DNA of 64,000 bases from an uncultured Bacteroidota bacterium (GCA_903834765.1 CAILKE010000031.1:1-64000), one strand, 5' to 3'. Shown: positions 1-6,765, counted from the stretch's first letter. The notes: generated by a model not told the origin, from the letters alone. A program made the numbers and translations.

Positions 1-2
1 AT

Positions 3-1943
3 GATAAAGATGATTATTCAAAATCAATTGAATACTCAAATGAACTTTATCCTATATATTCAGAATTAAAAGATACGGCTAAATTCGAAGCAGAGTTTAG
101 TTCAGTTGTTAGTTATTTAATTAAAATGAGGAAGACAACCAGCGCATTTGACTCTTTAATAAATCGGCTTAAGTATTATGAAAAAATTGGAGTTAAAGAA
201 TATATTGCCTATTATCAATCACAAATTGCTAGACTATTCATTAGTTTAAACAATCCAAAAAAATCCATCGAATACTTCCAGAAAAGTTTAAATACATTCG
301 AGGAAATAAACGCTAAAAAAGATATTGCAGCTACACTAGCATATTTGGCTAGTCAATACAATGAAATAAACGAACCCGAAAAAGCACTGGAAGCGAACCT
401 TAAAAGCTTAAAATTATTTGAAGAAGAAAATAATCCGAGGAAATTATCTAGAGCGTTATTTGGTATTTCAACTAATTATCAAAAATTAAGAGATTATAAA
501 AATGCCTTGGTCTACAATGAAAAATGTTTAGTAATTGCAAATGAGTTAAATGACAAATATTTATATCACTTGGCATATATAGGACGTTCTGATATATTCA
601 AATCAGCTAAGGATTACAAATCAGCTGAAAACTTTGCTCTAAAAAGTTATAATGTCGCTAAAGAAACAAAATCTAAAGATTTCTTAAGAAGCTCTTCAGC
701 AATTCTCGCCGAATTATATTTCGAAATGAAAGATTATAACCTTGCTTTAAAATACGCATCTGAATCTGAAAGCGTAGCAAAAGAACTTAAAGATATCTAT
801 ACGTTAAGTTTTATTGATAAATTACTATTTAAAATTCATCAGCAAACAAAAAACTTTGAAAAGGCTTTAAAATTTCATCTTGAGTATATTAAACTAAATG
901 ACAGTATTAATAAGATAGAAAGGTATTCTGATCTTGAGAAGAAGGAAATGCAATTTGAGTTTGAAAAAAACGAAGCAAAGAAGATTCTTGAACAAGAAAA
1001 AAAGGATGCATTATTAAATGAGGAACAACACCAACAAGAAATCCTTAGAAATTCATTTATTGTAGGTTTTCTGCTACTACTAATTGTAATAGCTTTGATT
1101 TACCGAAGCTACAGACAAAAACAGAAAGCAAACGAAGAACTATTTATAAAAAATGATACTATAGAAAAGCAAAAACACTTAGTAGAAGAAAAACAAAAGG
1201 AAATTATTGAGAGTATTACTTATGCAAAACGTTTACAAGAAGCAATTCTTCCACCGCAAGAATTTATTGACAAACACATTCCAAATAATTTCATTCTTTA
1301 TAAACCAAAGGACTTGGTTGCAGGAGACTTTTATTGGGCTGAAAAAATAAATGATTTATTTTTTATTGCAGCGGCAGATAGCACAGGGCATGGGGTTCCC
1401 GGCGCAATGGTTTCCGTTGTTTGCAGTAATGCATTGAATAGAACTATAAAAGAGTTTAATCTAACAACAACAGCTGGAATTCTTGATAAAGCCAGAGAAT
1501 TAGTTTTAGAAACATTTGAAAAAAGTACAAGCGAGGTAAAAGATGGAATGGATATTTCTCTATTATGTATTGATATCAAAAATAAAAGTATATTTTGGAG
1601 TGGTGCAAATAATCCACTATGGTATATTCAAGACAATCAATTAAAAGAAATAAAAGCTGACAAGCAGCCAATTGGAAAAACTGAATATCCAAAACCTTTC
1701 ACAACACATCAAATAGAATATAAAGAAAACACAACTTTTTATTTATTTACTGATGGATTTGCAGACCAATTTGGCGGACCTAAGGGCAAGAAATTCAAAT
1801 ACAAACAATTTTCAGACTTGCTTTTCAAGAATAAAGATTTATTGCAACTTGAACAGTCAAACATTATTTATAAAGCATTCACAGAATGGAAAGGTGACTT
1901 AGAACAAGTTGATGACGTTTGTGTTATTGGAATAAAAATATAG
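3..1943 (+). CDS. TPR-transmembrane-SpoIIE (PP2C-type) phosphatase, 5'-truncated by the window edge
   Basis: The reading frame is open back to base 3 with no stop, so the ATG at 126 is internal and the real start lies left of the window. The visible 646 residues begin with TPR-like helical repeats (about nt 3-960), then a charged coiled coil, one transmembrane segment (nt ~1053-1107, FIVGFLLLLIVIALIY), a second coiled coil and a C-terminal SpoIIE/PP2C serine phosphatase domain (nt ~1205-1940). Phosphatase motifs seen are AGDFYW and ADSTGHGVPGAMVS, where the aspartates are expected metal ligands. Proteins of this architecture are common in Bacteroidota and are thought to act as membrane-tethered signalling phosphatases in partner-switching systems; the substrate is unknown. 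No anti-sigma or STAS partner lies downstream. Domain calls are strong; the biological role is inference. Confidence 0.9.
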   Translation, partial: DKDDYSKSIEYSNELYPIYSELKDTAKFEAEFSSVVSYLIKMRKTTSAFDSLINRLKYYEKIGVKEYIAYYQSQIARLFISLNNPKKSIEYFQKSLNTFEEINAKKDIAATLAYLASQYNEINEPEKALEANLKSLKLFEEENNPRKLSRALFGISTNYQKLRDYKNALVYNEKCLVIANELNDKYLYHLAYIGRSDIFKSAKDYKSAENFALKSYNVAKETKSKDFLRSSSAILAELYFEMKDYNLALKYASESESVAKELKDIYTLSFIDKLLFKIHQQTKNFEKALKFHLEYIKLNDSINKIERYSDLEKKEMQFEFEKNEAKKILEQEKKDALLNEEQHQQEILRNSFIVGFLLLLIVIALIYRSYRQKQKANEELFIKNDTIEKQKHLVEEKQKEIIESITYAKRLQEAILPPQEFIDKHIPNNFILYKPKDLVAGDFYWAEKINDLFFIAAADSTGHGVPGAMVSVVCSNALNRTIKEFNLTTTAGILDKARELVLETFEKSTSEVKDGMDISLLCIDIKNKSIFWSGANNPLWYIQDNQLKEIKADKQPIGKTEYPKPFTTHQIEYKENTTFYLFTDGFADQFGGPKGKKFKYKQFSDLLFKNKDLLQLEQSNIIYKAFTEWKGDLEQVDDVCVIGIKI

Positions 1944-1950
1944 CTCTCGC

Positions 1951-2026
1951 ACATTTTGCAAGCACATTTGGCGCTTCTTTTTAAAGGCAATAATTTTAGT
2001 TTGCGCCAAATAAGTTTGCAAAATTT
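1951..2026. repeat. Long imperfect inverted repeat downstream of the phosphatase gene
   Basis: Arms 1951-1974 and 2003-2026 pair at 20 of 24 positions around a 28-base loop; the inner arm ends read TTTGGCGC and GCGCCAAA. It starts 8 bases after the stop codon of the SpoIIE gene, so it may serve as a transcription terminator or RNA-stabilising hairpin, although there is no clean T-tract. Its large size also fits a structured repeat element. Confidence 0.6.
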
Positions 2027-2087
2027 CCTCCCCACCTATGTATGCAGACACGCAAGCAGAACTTAAACTGTGTGGCGGCAACTGGAT

Positions 2088-2238
2088 ACTAACAGCACCT
2101 TTGCCTAATGCGGGCGGACAACGAAGCATTTGCAAAAGCAGTCGCTTCGCGAAAGACTCACGATATCTATCGGGATATTTCGCATTGCAAAAGTCCATTA
2201 AACATTTATCTTTATTAGTAGTATTTCGTTAGTCACGC
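2088..2238. repeat. Dispersed intergenic repeat, copy 1
   Basis: The first half (TAACAGC...CCT...ATGCGGGC...AGCATTTGCAAA...GTCGCT...GCGAAAGACTC) aligns with copy 2 at 3221-3370. The second half (TTTCGCATTGCAAAAGTCC, then ATTAAACATTTATCTT, ending TTTCGTTAGTCAC) aligns with copies 2 and 3 (6141-6277). All three copies border toxin-antitoxin-type genes. There is no coding potential. Confidence 0.75.
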
Positions 2239-2424
2239 CATAGCGTGATTCAAATCCCAAACAAAACAAGCCGCGAAACCGCCAGCTGCAAGCCGTGAAG
2301 AAACAAATAACTGTTGATGAAAAAGCTTGTATATATGCCGACAATTCTTTAAATTTACAATTATGAAATAGCCATGTTTGCCGAAACACAAACACCAATT
2401 ATTAAACTGGCTATACCATATGGT

Positions 2425-2442
2425 TCCCGATAGCTATCGGGA
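2425..2442. repeat. 18-bp perfect palindrome TCCCGATAGCTATCGGGA
   Basis: This is an exact self-complementary 18-mer. The same sequence recurs exactly at 45936-45953 and in altered form at 3293, 3379 and 5213, always between genes. This copy sits 22 bases before the small ORF at 2465. Confidence 0.85.
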
Positions 2443-2464
2443 TAAAAAACAATAATTTAGAGAT

Positions 2465-2620
2465 ATGAAATCGACCTCAAAGAAATCTAAAAATGGACAT
2501 TCGCTTAGAGAAGAAATTCTTAAGTCTCTTATGGCTTCGTTTAAAATTGAAGGTATAGAAATTCCATTAAGTGTTGCAGAGAAGACCCTCAAAAAAGTTG
2601 AACTTAACTTGGGAAAATAG
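2465..2620 (+). CDS. Small VbhA-like Fic antitoxin candidate (51 aa)
   Basis: This 51-residue ORF starts MKSTSKKSKNGHSLREEI and contains SFKIEG, an exact match to the Fic-inhibitory motif [S/T]xxxE[G/N]. In class I Fic systems this motif sits on a separate small antitoxin helix whose glutamate blocks the ATP site of the Fic enzyme. A Fic gene lies directly next to it, but on the opposite strand: the two genes converge and overlap by 17 bp at their 3' ends. The usual VbhA/VbhT order is antitoxin upstream of toxin on one strand, so this layout is odd. The motif is seen directly; the antitoxin role is inference from motif plus neighbour. There is no strong Shine-Dalgarno sequence, as is normal for the phylum. 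Confidence 0.72.
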   Translation: MKSTSKKSKNGHSLREEILKSLMASFKIEGIEIPLSVAEKTLKKVELNLGK

Positions 2621-3191
2621 ACTTGATAAAATCTATCATTTTTGAATAATCTTTATTTGCACAATTTTGAACTGCCTTGACGTATTCTTCGAATTCCTTT
2701 TTACCTACATTTTGAAATTTTAAAGATTCAAGACCTGCTTTACGAACCATTAAATTAGCAAGTAAGCGCGCGGTTCGACCATTACCTTCTCGAAATGGGT
2801 GAATAAAAAGTAACTCACCATGCACTATGGCGACATCCTTAATTAAATCTTCCTGTCTTTCGTATTTATTTTTTAGTTTCGATAAAATCTCCTTCTCGAA
2901 TTCGGCCATAGTTTCTGGTAAAAACTTTGCAGCCGCAAAAGGAAAGCCTCCTTTAGACATGTTTACATCCCTGCACTTTCCAGCAAAACTATACAGATGG
3001 CTTAACGACATTTTATGTAGACCTAAAATATACTTAGCATTAAATTTAGTTCTCGAAGACAACTTTTCAGTAAAATAAATTTCTGCTTTCAAAAATCCCT
3101 CGAACTCTGACTCATTAATTTCTTTCTCAGTCGTCAGACCTAGTAAATTTGGCAAAATATCTCCTTGATTATCTGGCGACTTGTACTTCAT
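2604..3191 (-). CDS. Fic family protein (probable AMP-transferase, toxin-type)
   Basis: The 195-residue protein contains the full Fic active-site motif HPFREGNGRTAR at residues 131-142 (HxFx[D/E]GNGRxxR), including the catalytic His131 and the phosphate-binding GNGR loop. The upstream flap region carries SKGGFPFA (79-86). Fic enzymes usually transfer AMP from ATP to a hydroxyl side chain of a target protein. I do not find a proper [S/T]xxxEG motif at its own N-terminus (SEFEG at 28-32 is one residue short), which fits a class I enzyme needing a separate antitoxin; the convergent ORF at 2465-2620 supplies that motif. The gene stands alone on its strand with a repeat copy upstream. The family call is certain; toxin function and target are inferred. 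Confidence 0.9.
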   Translation of the reverse strand: MKYKSPDNQGDILPNLLGLTTEKEINESEFEGFLKAEIYFTEKLSSRTKFNAKYILGLHKMSLSHLYSFAGKCRDVNMSKGGFPFAAAKFLPETMAEFEKEILSKLKNKYERQEDLIKDVAIVHGELLFIHPFREGNGRTARLLANLMVRKAGLESLKFQNVGKKEFEEYVKAVQNCANKDYSKMIDFIKSIFPS

Positions 3192-3220
3192 TAAACAAAT
3201 ATATAAATAAACGGCCAGAC

Positions 3221-3370
3221 TGTTAACAGCGCCTAAAACTTATGCGGGCAGAAGCACAAGCATTTGCAAATGGGGTCGCTCTCGCGAAAGACTCCCGATA
3301 GCTATTGGGATATTTTCGCTTTGCAAAAGTCCATTAAACATTTATCTTTTCTTAAACATTTCGGTAGTCA
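3221..3370. repeat. Dispersed intergenic repeat, copy 2
   Basis: This copy aligns over its whole length with copy 1 (2088-2238) and over its 3' 60 bases with copy 3 (6214-6277); the shared core reads TTTCGCTTTGCAAAAGTCC. A degenerate palindrome (TCCCGATAGCTATTGGGA, 3293-3310) is embedded, at the same place as CGATATCTATCGGGA in copy 1. Confidence 0.75.
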
Positions 3371-3378
3371 AAGTTTCA

Positions 3379-3395
3379 TCCCATAGCTATCGGGA
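3379..3395. repeat. Degenerate palindrome TCCCATAGCTATCGGGA
   Basis: One base is missing compared with the perfect 18-mer at 2425-2442. It lies immediately after repeat copy 2. Confidence 0.7.
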
Positions 3396-3456
3396 CAAAC
3401 CGTTCCCAAGCGCCAAAACGTTTTCGTTAATTGATTAAAGATGATAGAAAAAACAT

Positions 3457-3464
3457 TAAATTTG
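3457..3464 (+). promoter_or_regulatory. -7-type promoter element TAAATTTG
   Basis: It matches the Bacteroidota -7 consensus TAnnTTTG, 58 bases before the start of the T9SS protein gene. No well-spaced -33 TTTG is seen, so this rests on the -7 match only. Confidence 0.4.
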
Positions 3465-3521
3465 CCGCGCAAAACCGAAAAGCGTTTTAAACAGTGTATG
3501 AAAAAATAAATACAAAACATC

Positions 3522-4010
3522 ATGAAAAAAAACAAATCAAAACCCATATTATTAGCAGCAACTTTCTTATGGGCAGGCTTGGCACATGGACAACAAGCAA
3601 CTACTGCCTCAGGTGGTAATGCTTCGGGTAGTGGAGGAACCGTTGCTTATTCGGTAGGGCAAATTGTATATACCACCAATACAGGTACAACAGGTTCGTT
3701 AGCACAAGGCGTGCAACAGGCTTACGAAATATCAGTTGTAACAGGTATTAAAAACGAAACAAAAACAAGTATGTCGTTGGTTGTATTTCCAAACCCAACC
3801 ACTAGCTTTTTAAACTTACAAATTGCTGATATAAAAACAGAACAATTAATATATCAATTGACAGATGCTCTAGGTAAATTAATTAATGAAAATAAAATTA
3901 CAGAAAGCAGCACACAAATAAATATGAATGCGCAAGCTGAGGCTATTTATTTTTTAAACGTGTTACAAAATAACCAAACAGTAAAAACATTTAAAATCAT
4001 TAAAAATTAA
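3522..4010 (+). CDS. Small secreted protein with T9SS type A sorting domain
   Basis: The protein has 162 residues. A signal peptide (residues 1 to ~24, ending AHGQ) is followed by a Gly/Ser/Thr-rich stretch ([20 protein letters not shown]), then a C-terminal T9SS sorting domain of ~75 residues with the diagnostic [13 protein letters not shown] start and a YFLNVLQ...VKTFKIIKN end. It should be exported by Sec, then by the T9SS, and attached to the cell surface. The start is 5 bases upstream of the collagen-like protein gene, so the pair is probably co-transcribed; both may belong to one surface module. The mature part before the sorting domain is too short for an enzyme and its role is unknown. 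Confidence 0.85.
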   Translation: MKKNKSKPILLAATFLWAGLAHGQQATTASGGNASGSGGTVAYSVGQIVYTTNTGTTGSLAQGVQQAYEISVVTGIKNETKTSMSLVVFPNPTTSFLNLQIADIKTEQLIYQLTDALGKLINENKITESSTQINMNAQAEAIYFLNVLQNNQTVKTFKIIKN

Positions 4011-4015
4011 AAACT

Positions 4016-5203
4016 ATGAAAACAAAAATTTATTCAATCGTAGCAGGGCTATTATTAACGGTAAGTGTATTTGCCCAAGCCCCACAAAAAATGAGTTACC
4101 AAGCCGTAATTCGCAACAGTAGTAATGCATTACTAACATCAACACCAGTTGGTATGAAAATCAGTGTTTTACAAGGCACGCCAACAGGAACTGTAGCTTA
4201 TGCAGAAACACAAACTCCTAGCACCAATGCTAATGGTTTAGTAAGTTTAGAAATTGGAACAGGTACAGTTATCACAGGCACATTTGCTGCTATTAATTGG
4301 GCAACAGGTCCTTATTTTATTAAAACAGAAACTGACCCAACAGGCGGAACAAATTATACCATTGCAGGCACAAACGAGTTAATGAGTGTGCCTTATGCCT
4401 TGTTTAGTGCTAACGGCACACCCGGACCACAAGGAATACAAGGTTTACCTGGAGCAACTGGTCCACAAGGTCCAATTGGTTTAACAGGAGCTACTGGTTC
4501 GGTTGGAGCTACAGGAGCTACTGGCCCACAAGGCTCAATCGGTTTAACAGGAGCAACTGGTTCTGTTGGAGCTACTGGAGCTACTGGTCCACAAGGCCCA
4601 ATTGGTTTAACAGGTGCTACTGGTTCTGTTGGAGCTACAGGTGCTACTGGTCCACAAGGCCCAATCGGTTTAACAGGAGCTACTGGTAGTGTTGGAGCAA
4701 CAGGAGCAACTGGAGGTTACCCGGTTCATACCATTGGCGAAAGCTATGGCGGAGGGATTGTTTTTTATGTATACGATGGAGGGCAACACGGTCTAATAGC
4801 AGCCACAGCAGACCAAAGCACAGGAATAAGATGGTATGGTGGTTCAAATACTAATACGCGTGCAAGAGGTGATGGTGTTGGTGCAGGACTAAAAAATACT
4901 GCAATAATTATAGCCAACCAAGGTCCCGTTGACGGTGCTGCTTTTGCCGCTGCTGTTTGTAATGAATATTCAGTAACAGTTGGTGGTGTTACTTATGGAG
5001 ACTGGTATTTACCTTCAAAACATGAACTAAATCTTTTATACTTACAAAAAACTGTGGTTGGCGGTTTTGCTGGTAACTACTATTGGTGTTCTACGGAGTA
5101 CGATAGCGGCATAGCTTGGATCCAGAGTTTCGCAAATGGTTTCCAGTCCAACATCTTCGTTAAGTATTTAACTTACTATGTTCGTGCGGTTCGGGCTTTT
5201 TAA
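4016..5203 (+). CDS. Secreted collagen-like protein with C-terminal DUF1566/C-type-lectin-like domain; candidate DGR target
   Basis: The 395-residue protein has a signal peptide (1 to ~20, VFAQA), an N-terminal domain (~21-140, starting [11 protein letters not shown]) found on many Bacteroidota surface proteins, a collagen-like Gly-X-Y region (~141-233), and a C-terminal domain of ~160 residues (from [19 protein letters not shown]) of the DUF1566/Lcl type, related to the C-type lectin fold. The collagen part contains four tandem 63-bp copies. The last 40 codons (5084-5203), ending VRAVRAF, resemble the variable region of DGR target proteins: the positions that are Asn in known template translations are here I, S, F, S, I, F, V, Y, L and Y, and the fixed positions (W, Q, G, K, T, VRAVRAF) are kept. 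The gene lies directly after a small T9SS protein and before an intrinsic terminator. It probably binds ligands at the cell surface; no catalytic function is claimed. Confidence 0.85.
   Translation: MKTKIYSIVAGLLLTVSVFAQAPQKMSYQAVIRNSSNALLTSTPVGMKISVLQGTPTGTVAYAETQTPSTNANGLVSLEIGTGTVITGTFAAINWATGPYFIKTETDPTGGTNYTIAGTNELMSVPYALFSANGTPGPQGIQGLPGATGPQGPIGLTGATGSVGATGATGPQGSIGLTGATGSVGATGATGPQGPIGLTGATGSVGATGATGPQGPIGLTGATGSVGATGATGGYPVHTIGESYGGGIVFYVYDGGQHGLIAATADQSTGIRWYGGSNTNTRARGDGVGAGLKNTAIIIANQGPVDGAAFAAAVCNEYSVTVGGVTYGDWYLPSKHELNLLYLQKTVVGGFAGNYYWCSTEYDSGIAWIQSFANGFQSNIFVKYLTYYVRAVRAF
4460..4711 (+). repeat. Four tandem 63-bp repeats encoding Gly-X-Y triplets
   Basis: Each unit encodes 21 residues beginning [12 protein letters not shown] (copy 2 has GPQGSIGLT). 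Units start at 4460, 4523, 4586 and 4649 and differ from each other by only a few synonymous changes (for example ggagctact versus ggtgctact). High DNA identity makes copy-number change by recombination or slippage likely, which would alter stalk length. Confidence 0.9.
5087..5179 (+). other. Candidate DGR variable region (VR) in the 3' end of the collagen-like gene
   Basis: Codons from 5087 read TGT TCT ACG GAG TAC GAT AGC GGC ATA GCT TGG ATC CAG AGT TTC GCA AAT GGT TTC and onward. Compared with the Asn-rich consensus I recall for Bacteroidota DGR templates (AWNQNFNNGNQNNNNK), the differences fall at positions where the template would carry A (AAC to ATC, TTC, TCC or TAC; AAT to GTT or TAT). 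Codon use is unusually rich in NNC for this AT-rich genome. No template repeat, accessory protein gene or reverse transcriptase is visible in this window, so this is an inference from sequence character alone. Confidence 0.65.
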
Positions 5204-5260
5204 CTATTTATCTCCCGATACTATCGGGATTAACCATTTAAACTTATACCGCGAAGCGGT
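5180..5260 (+). promoter_or_regulatory. Possible IMH-like segment and GAA-loop hairpin after the candidate VR
   Basis: The gene ends with the GC-richer stretch GTTCGTGCGGTTCGGGCTTT (5180-5199), followed by TTAACTATTTA, the place where a DGR initiation-of-mutagenic-homing (IMH) site would be. About 45 bases after the stop lies a perfect hairpin ACCGC-GAA-GCGGT (5248-5260). Known DGRs need a short GC-rich hairpin close to the VR 3' end for homing. The sequence is seen; the function is inferred. Confidence 0.5.
5213..5229. repeat. Palindrome TCCCGATACTATCGGGA
   Basis: A 17-base variant of the 18-mer palindrome at 2425-2442 (centre shortened by one base), lying between the stop codon of the collagen-like gene and the terminator. 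Confidence 0.8.
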
Positions 5261-5269
5261 CGAATTTTT

Positions 5270-5316
5270 AAAACTGGCAGGGAGTAAAACCCTTGTCAGT
5301 TTTTTATTTTAAGACT
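5270..5316 (+). terminator. Intrinsic terminator after the collagen-like gene
   Basis: AAAACTGGCAGGG (5270-5282) can pair with CCCTTGTCAGTTTT (about 5290-5304) and is followed by a T-rich run TTTTTTATTTT. It should stop transcription of the T9SS/collagen-like pair before the TA operon. Confidence 0.75.
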
Positions 5317-5420
5317 CTGTAGTCGCTGTCTTGAATTCTGTGGTTTGTATAAACATCAAAAACAATTTATTAATGTAGCTCTAAACGCTGCAACCAATCC
5401 GAATAATTATCTACAATAAT

Positions 5421-5473
5421 TTTGACCTTTAAAATATTATACGTACATTTAACTAATAAAAAACACGTATAAT
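5421..5473 (+). promoter_or_regulatory. Promoter and palindromic operator of the RHH-PIN toxin-antitoxin operon
   Basis: TTTG (5421-5424), 19 bases, then TACATTTA (5444-5451) is a near-consensus Bacteroidota promoter (TTTG-N19-TAnnTTTG). A perfect 9-bp inverted repeat, ATTATACGT (5436-5444) and ACGTATAAT (5465-5473), covers the spacer and the start codon itself. Ribbon-helix-helix antitoxins typically repress their own operon by binding such repeats, so this is a likely autoregulatory operator. Confidence 0.7.
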
Positions 5474-5720
5474 GACAACTAAATTAACTCTTACTGTTGA
5501 AAAAGATGTTATAGAGCTTGCTAAGACTTATGCGAGCAAAAAAGGACGCAGTCTTTCTGATCTTATAGAGAACTATTTGATGACCTTAGTTCAAAACGAG
5601 AAAGGAAATAACGATTTATCTCCTAATGTAAAAAGACTACTAGGTTCGGTTAAGGCACCAAAGAATTTTAACTATAAAACTGAACTTGAAAATGCCTTAA
5701 ACAAAAAATATTCTAAATGA
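5472..5720 (+). CDS. Ribbon-helix-helix antitoxin (DUF6364-like)
   Basis: The 82-residue protein begins MTTKLTLTVEKDVIELAKTY, a beta strand plus helix typical of ribbon-helix-helix DNA-binding proteins, continues KKGRSLSDLIENYL (second helix), and has a charged C-terminal tail that would wrap the toxin. Its stop overlaps the PIN toxin start (ATGA at 5717-5720), which indicates translational coupling. Expected role: neutralise the PIN toxin and repress the operon through the palindrome at 5436-5473. The family call rests on N-terminal pattern and context. Confidence 0.85.
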   Translation: MTTKLTLTVEKDVIELAKTYASKKGRSLSDLIENYLMTLVQNEKGNNDLSPNVKRLLGSVKAPKNFNYKTELENALNKKYSK

Positions 5721-6145
5721 AACATTTTTTGCTTGATACAAATGTAATAATTGATCTATTGATAGATAGGAAACCTTTTTCTTTAATAGCCGCGAAACTT
5801 TTTGACTATTCAGCAAAAGGAAAAATAAAATTATATATAACAGCTGTTTCATATAACAACACTTATTATATCATAAAAAAATTGACCTCACACAAGGATA
5901 CAATAAGAATATTAAAAGATCTTGAAGCAATTACAGAAACTATTGATACTTCAAAAGATGCTATTAAAAATGCGTTAGATTCCGAATTTAAAGATTTTGA
6001 AGATGCAATTCAATATTTTAGTGCAAAGGCAAATAAAAAGATTGATGCAATTGTTACAAGAAATGTTTCAGATTTTAAGTTAAGTAAGATCTCTGTTTTG
6101 ACTCCAGACGAAGCAGTTGGTATTGTTGCAAGTACCATCAGTTAA
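5717..6145 (+). CDS. PIN domain toxin (VapC-like ribonuclease)
   Basis: The 142-residue protein opens with FLLDTNVIIDLL, the PIN signature with metal-binding Asp7. Further acidic residues are at FEDA (Asp96) and in AIVTRNVSDF (Asp119). The glutamate normally found in the second PIN motif is not obvious: the equivalent stretch reads AVSYNNTYYI, as in one Bacteroidota PIN subfamily. PIN toxins are Mg-dependent endoribonucleases that cut tRNA or rRNA. The gene overlaps the upstream antitoxin by 4 bases and is followed by repeat copy 3. Toxin type is well supported; the RNA target is unknown. Confidence 0.88.
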   Translation: MKHFLLDTNVIIDLLIDRKPFSLIAAKLFDYSAKGKIKLYITAVSYNNTYYIIKKLTSHKDTIRILKDLEAITETIDTSKDAIKNALDSEFKDFEDAIQYFSAKANKKIDAIVTRNVSDFKLSKISVLTPDEAVGIVASTIS

Positions 6146-6277
6146 ATGCTAAATCCCCGTTTGGCATTCGCCTTCGGCTTTTGCAAATGTGTTAGCTAAT
6201 TCAAAACGTAATTAATTTTCGCTTTGCAAAAGTCCATTAAGCATTTATCTTCGTTATTAGCATTTCGTTAGTCACGC
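6141..6277. repeat. Dispersed intergenic repeat, copy 3 (nested inverted repeats)
   Basis: The 3' core (6214-6277) matches copies 1 and 2 (TTTCGCTTTGCAAAAGTCC, then CATTTATCTT, then ATTTCGTTAGTCACGC). The 5' half differs but creates nested inverted repeats: outer AAATGCTAA/TTAGCATTT and inner CTTTTGCAAA/TTTGCAAAAG. It begins at the stop codon of the PIN toxin gene, so it may also act as a terminator. Confidence 0.7.
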
Positions 6278-6419
6278 AAGAGCTTTATTCAAATTTAAAT
6301 TGTTACTAAGCGCTAAACCTATAGCAGTAATGGCAGTTGACATTTTATTAAGATATACTATACGGTAGTACTTTTGATTTTTAATTATTTTCATTAAATT
6401 AATAGAAATATTAATACTC

Positions 6420-6650
6420 ATGACATGAAAAACCATAAAGAAAAAAGTTATTGAATACATTAATCACGCAGAGGACGATGTAATAGAAGCTGTATACAAA
6501 ATATTAAAAATATATGAGGATAGCGATGGTAAAAGTTTAATGACAACTGATCAGAAATCTGAAATCGAAAGGCGTTCCCTATTATATAAACAAGGGCAAC
6601 TTAAAACATCATCTTTGACCGAAGTAAAAAAACGAACTCGGGCAGCTTAA
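6420..6650 (+). pseudogene. Degenerate addiction-module antitoxin
   Basis: An open frame ending at 6648-6650 encodes KTIKKKVIEYINHAEDDV, then a helical stretch, ending LTEVKKRTRAA. This resembles short antitoxins that precede RelE/ParE toxins in Bacteroidota. In this frame the only upstream ATG (6420) is followed by an in-frame TGA (6426). The other ATG (6425), followed by AAAAACC, is one base out of frame, as if one extra A had been inserted after an original ATGAAAACC. The following toxin is also truncated, so the locus is most likely a remnant. A sequencing error in the A run is the alternative. Confidence 0.6.
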
Positions 6651-6654
6651 TATT

Positions 6655-6765
6655 TTGTCGATTTATAAAATAGAAATATCCATTCTTGCAGAGGAAGAAT
6701 ATTCTTCTGCTTATAGTTACTATGAAAATCAGCAGTATGGGCCGGTCATGATTTTTTTAGTTTAA
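6655..6765 (+). pseudogene. Truncated RelE/ParE-like toxin remnant
   Basis: Only 36 codons remain from a TTG start: SIYKIEISILAEEEY followed by SSAYSYYENQQYG, which matches the N-terminal strand and first helix of ParE/RelE-fold toxins. The frame then runs into unrelated sequence and stops (6763-6765), losing the catalytic C-terminal half. The start is 4 bases after the antitoxin remnant, the normal spacing for such pairs. Confidence 0.6.

Larger units (their letters stand above)
1944..2464. other. Gene-poor intergenic stretch with hairpins and dispersed repeat
   Basis: No convincing coding sequence is seen; short open frames on both strands here lack any recognisable protein signature. The stretch holds a long imperfect hairpin just after the phosphatase stop (1951-2026), one copy of the intergenic repeat family (2088-2238), a short inverted repeat TCACG-CCATAG-CGTGA (about 2231-2246), and a perfect 18-bp palindrome (2425-2442). 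It separates the phosphatase from the Fic locus. Confidence 0.7.
3192..3521. other. Intergenic stretch with repeat copy 2 and palindromes
   Basis: There is no gene. It contains copy 2 of the intergenic repeat (3221-3370), two degenerate copies of the TCCCGATAGCTATCGGGA palindrome, and a -7-like promoter element (3457-3464) for the following T9SS gene. It also separates divergent genes, so a fic promoter should lie near 3192-3230. Confidence 0.7.

Noticed and set aside
126-128. ATG at 126 as the start of the phosphatase gene
   Set aside because: The frame is open to base 3 with TPR-like residues continuing upstream, so this ATG is internal.
2038-2398. Short open frames in both orientations in the first long intergenic region
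   Set aside because: They fall in repeats and palindromes, have no protein features and odd composition.
2088-6277. Reading the intergenic repeats and stacked TA genes as an integron cassette array with attC sites
   Set aside because: The repeats have inverted parts, but I could not find proper RYYYAAC/GTTRRRY end boxes, the copies do not sit consistently after each gene, and no integron integrase is in the window.
6272-6460. 62-residue minus-strand open frame
   Set aside because: It is antisense to the repeat copy 3 end and the antitoxin remnant, which explains the region better.
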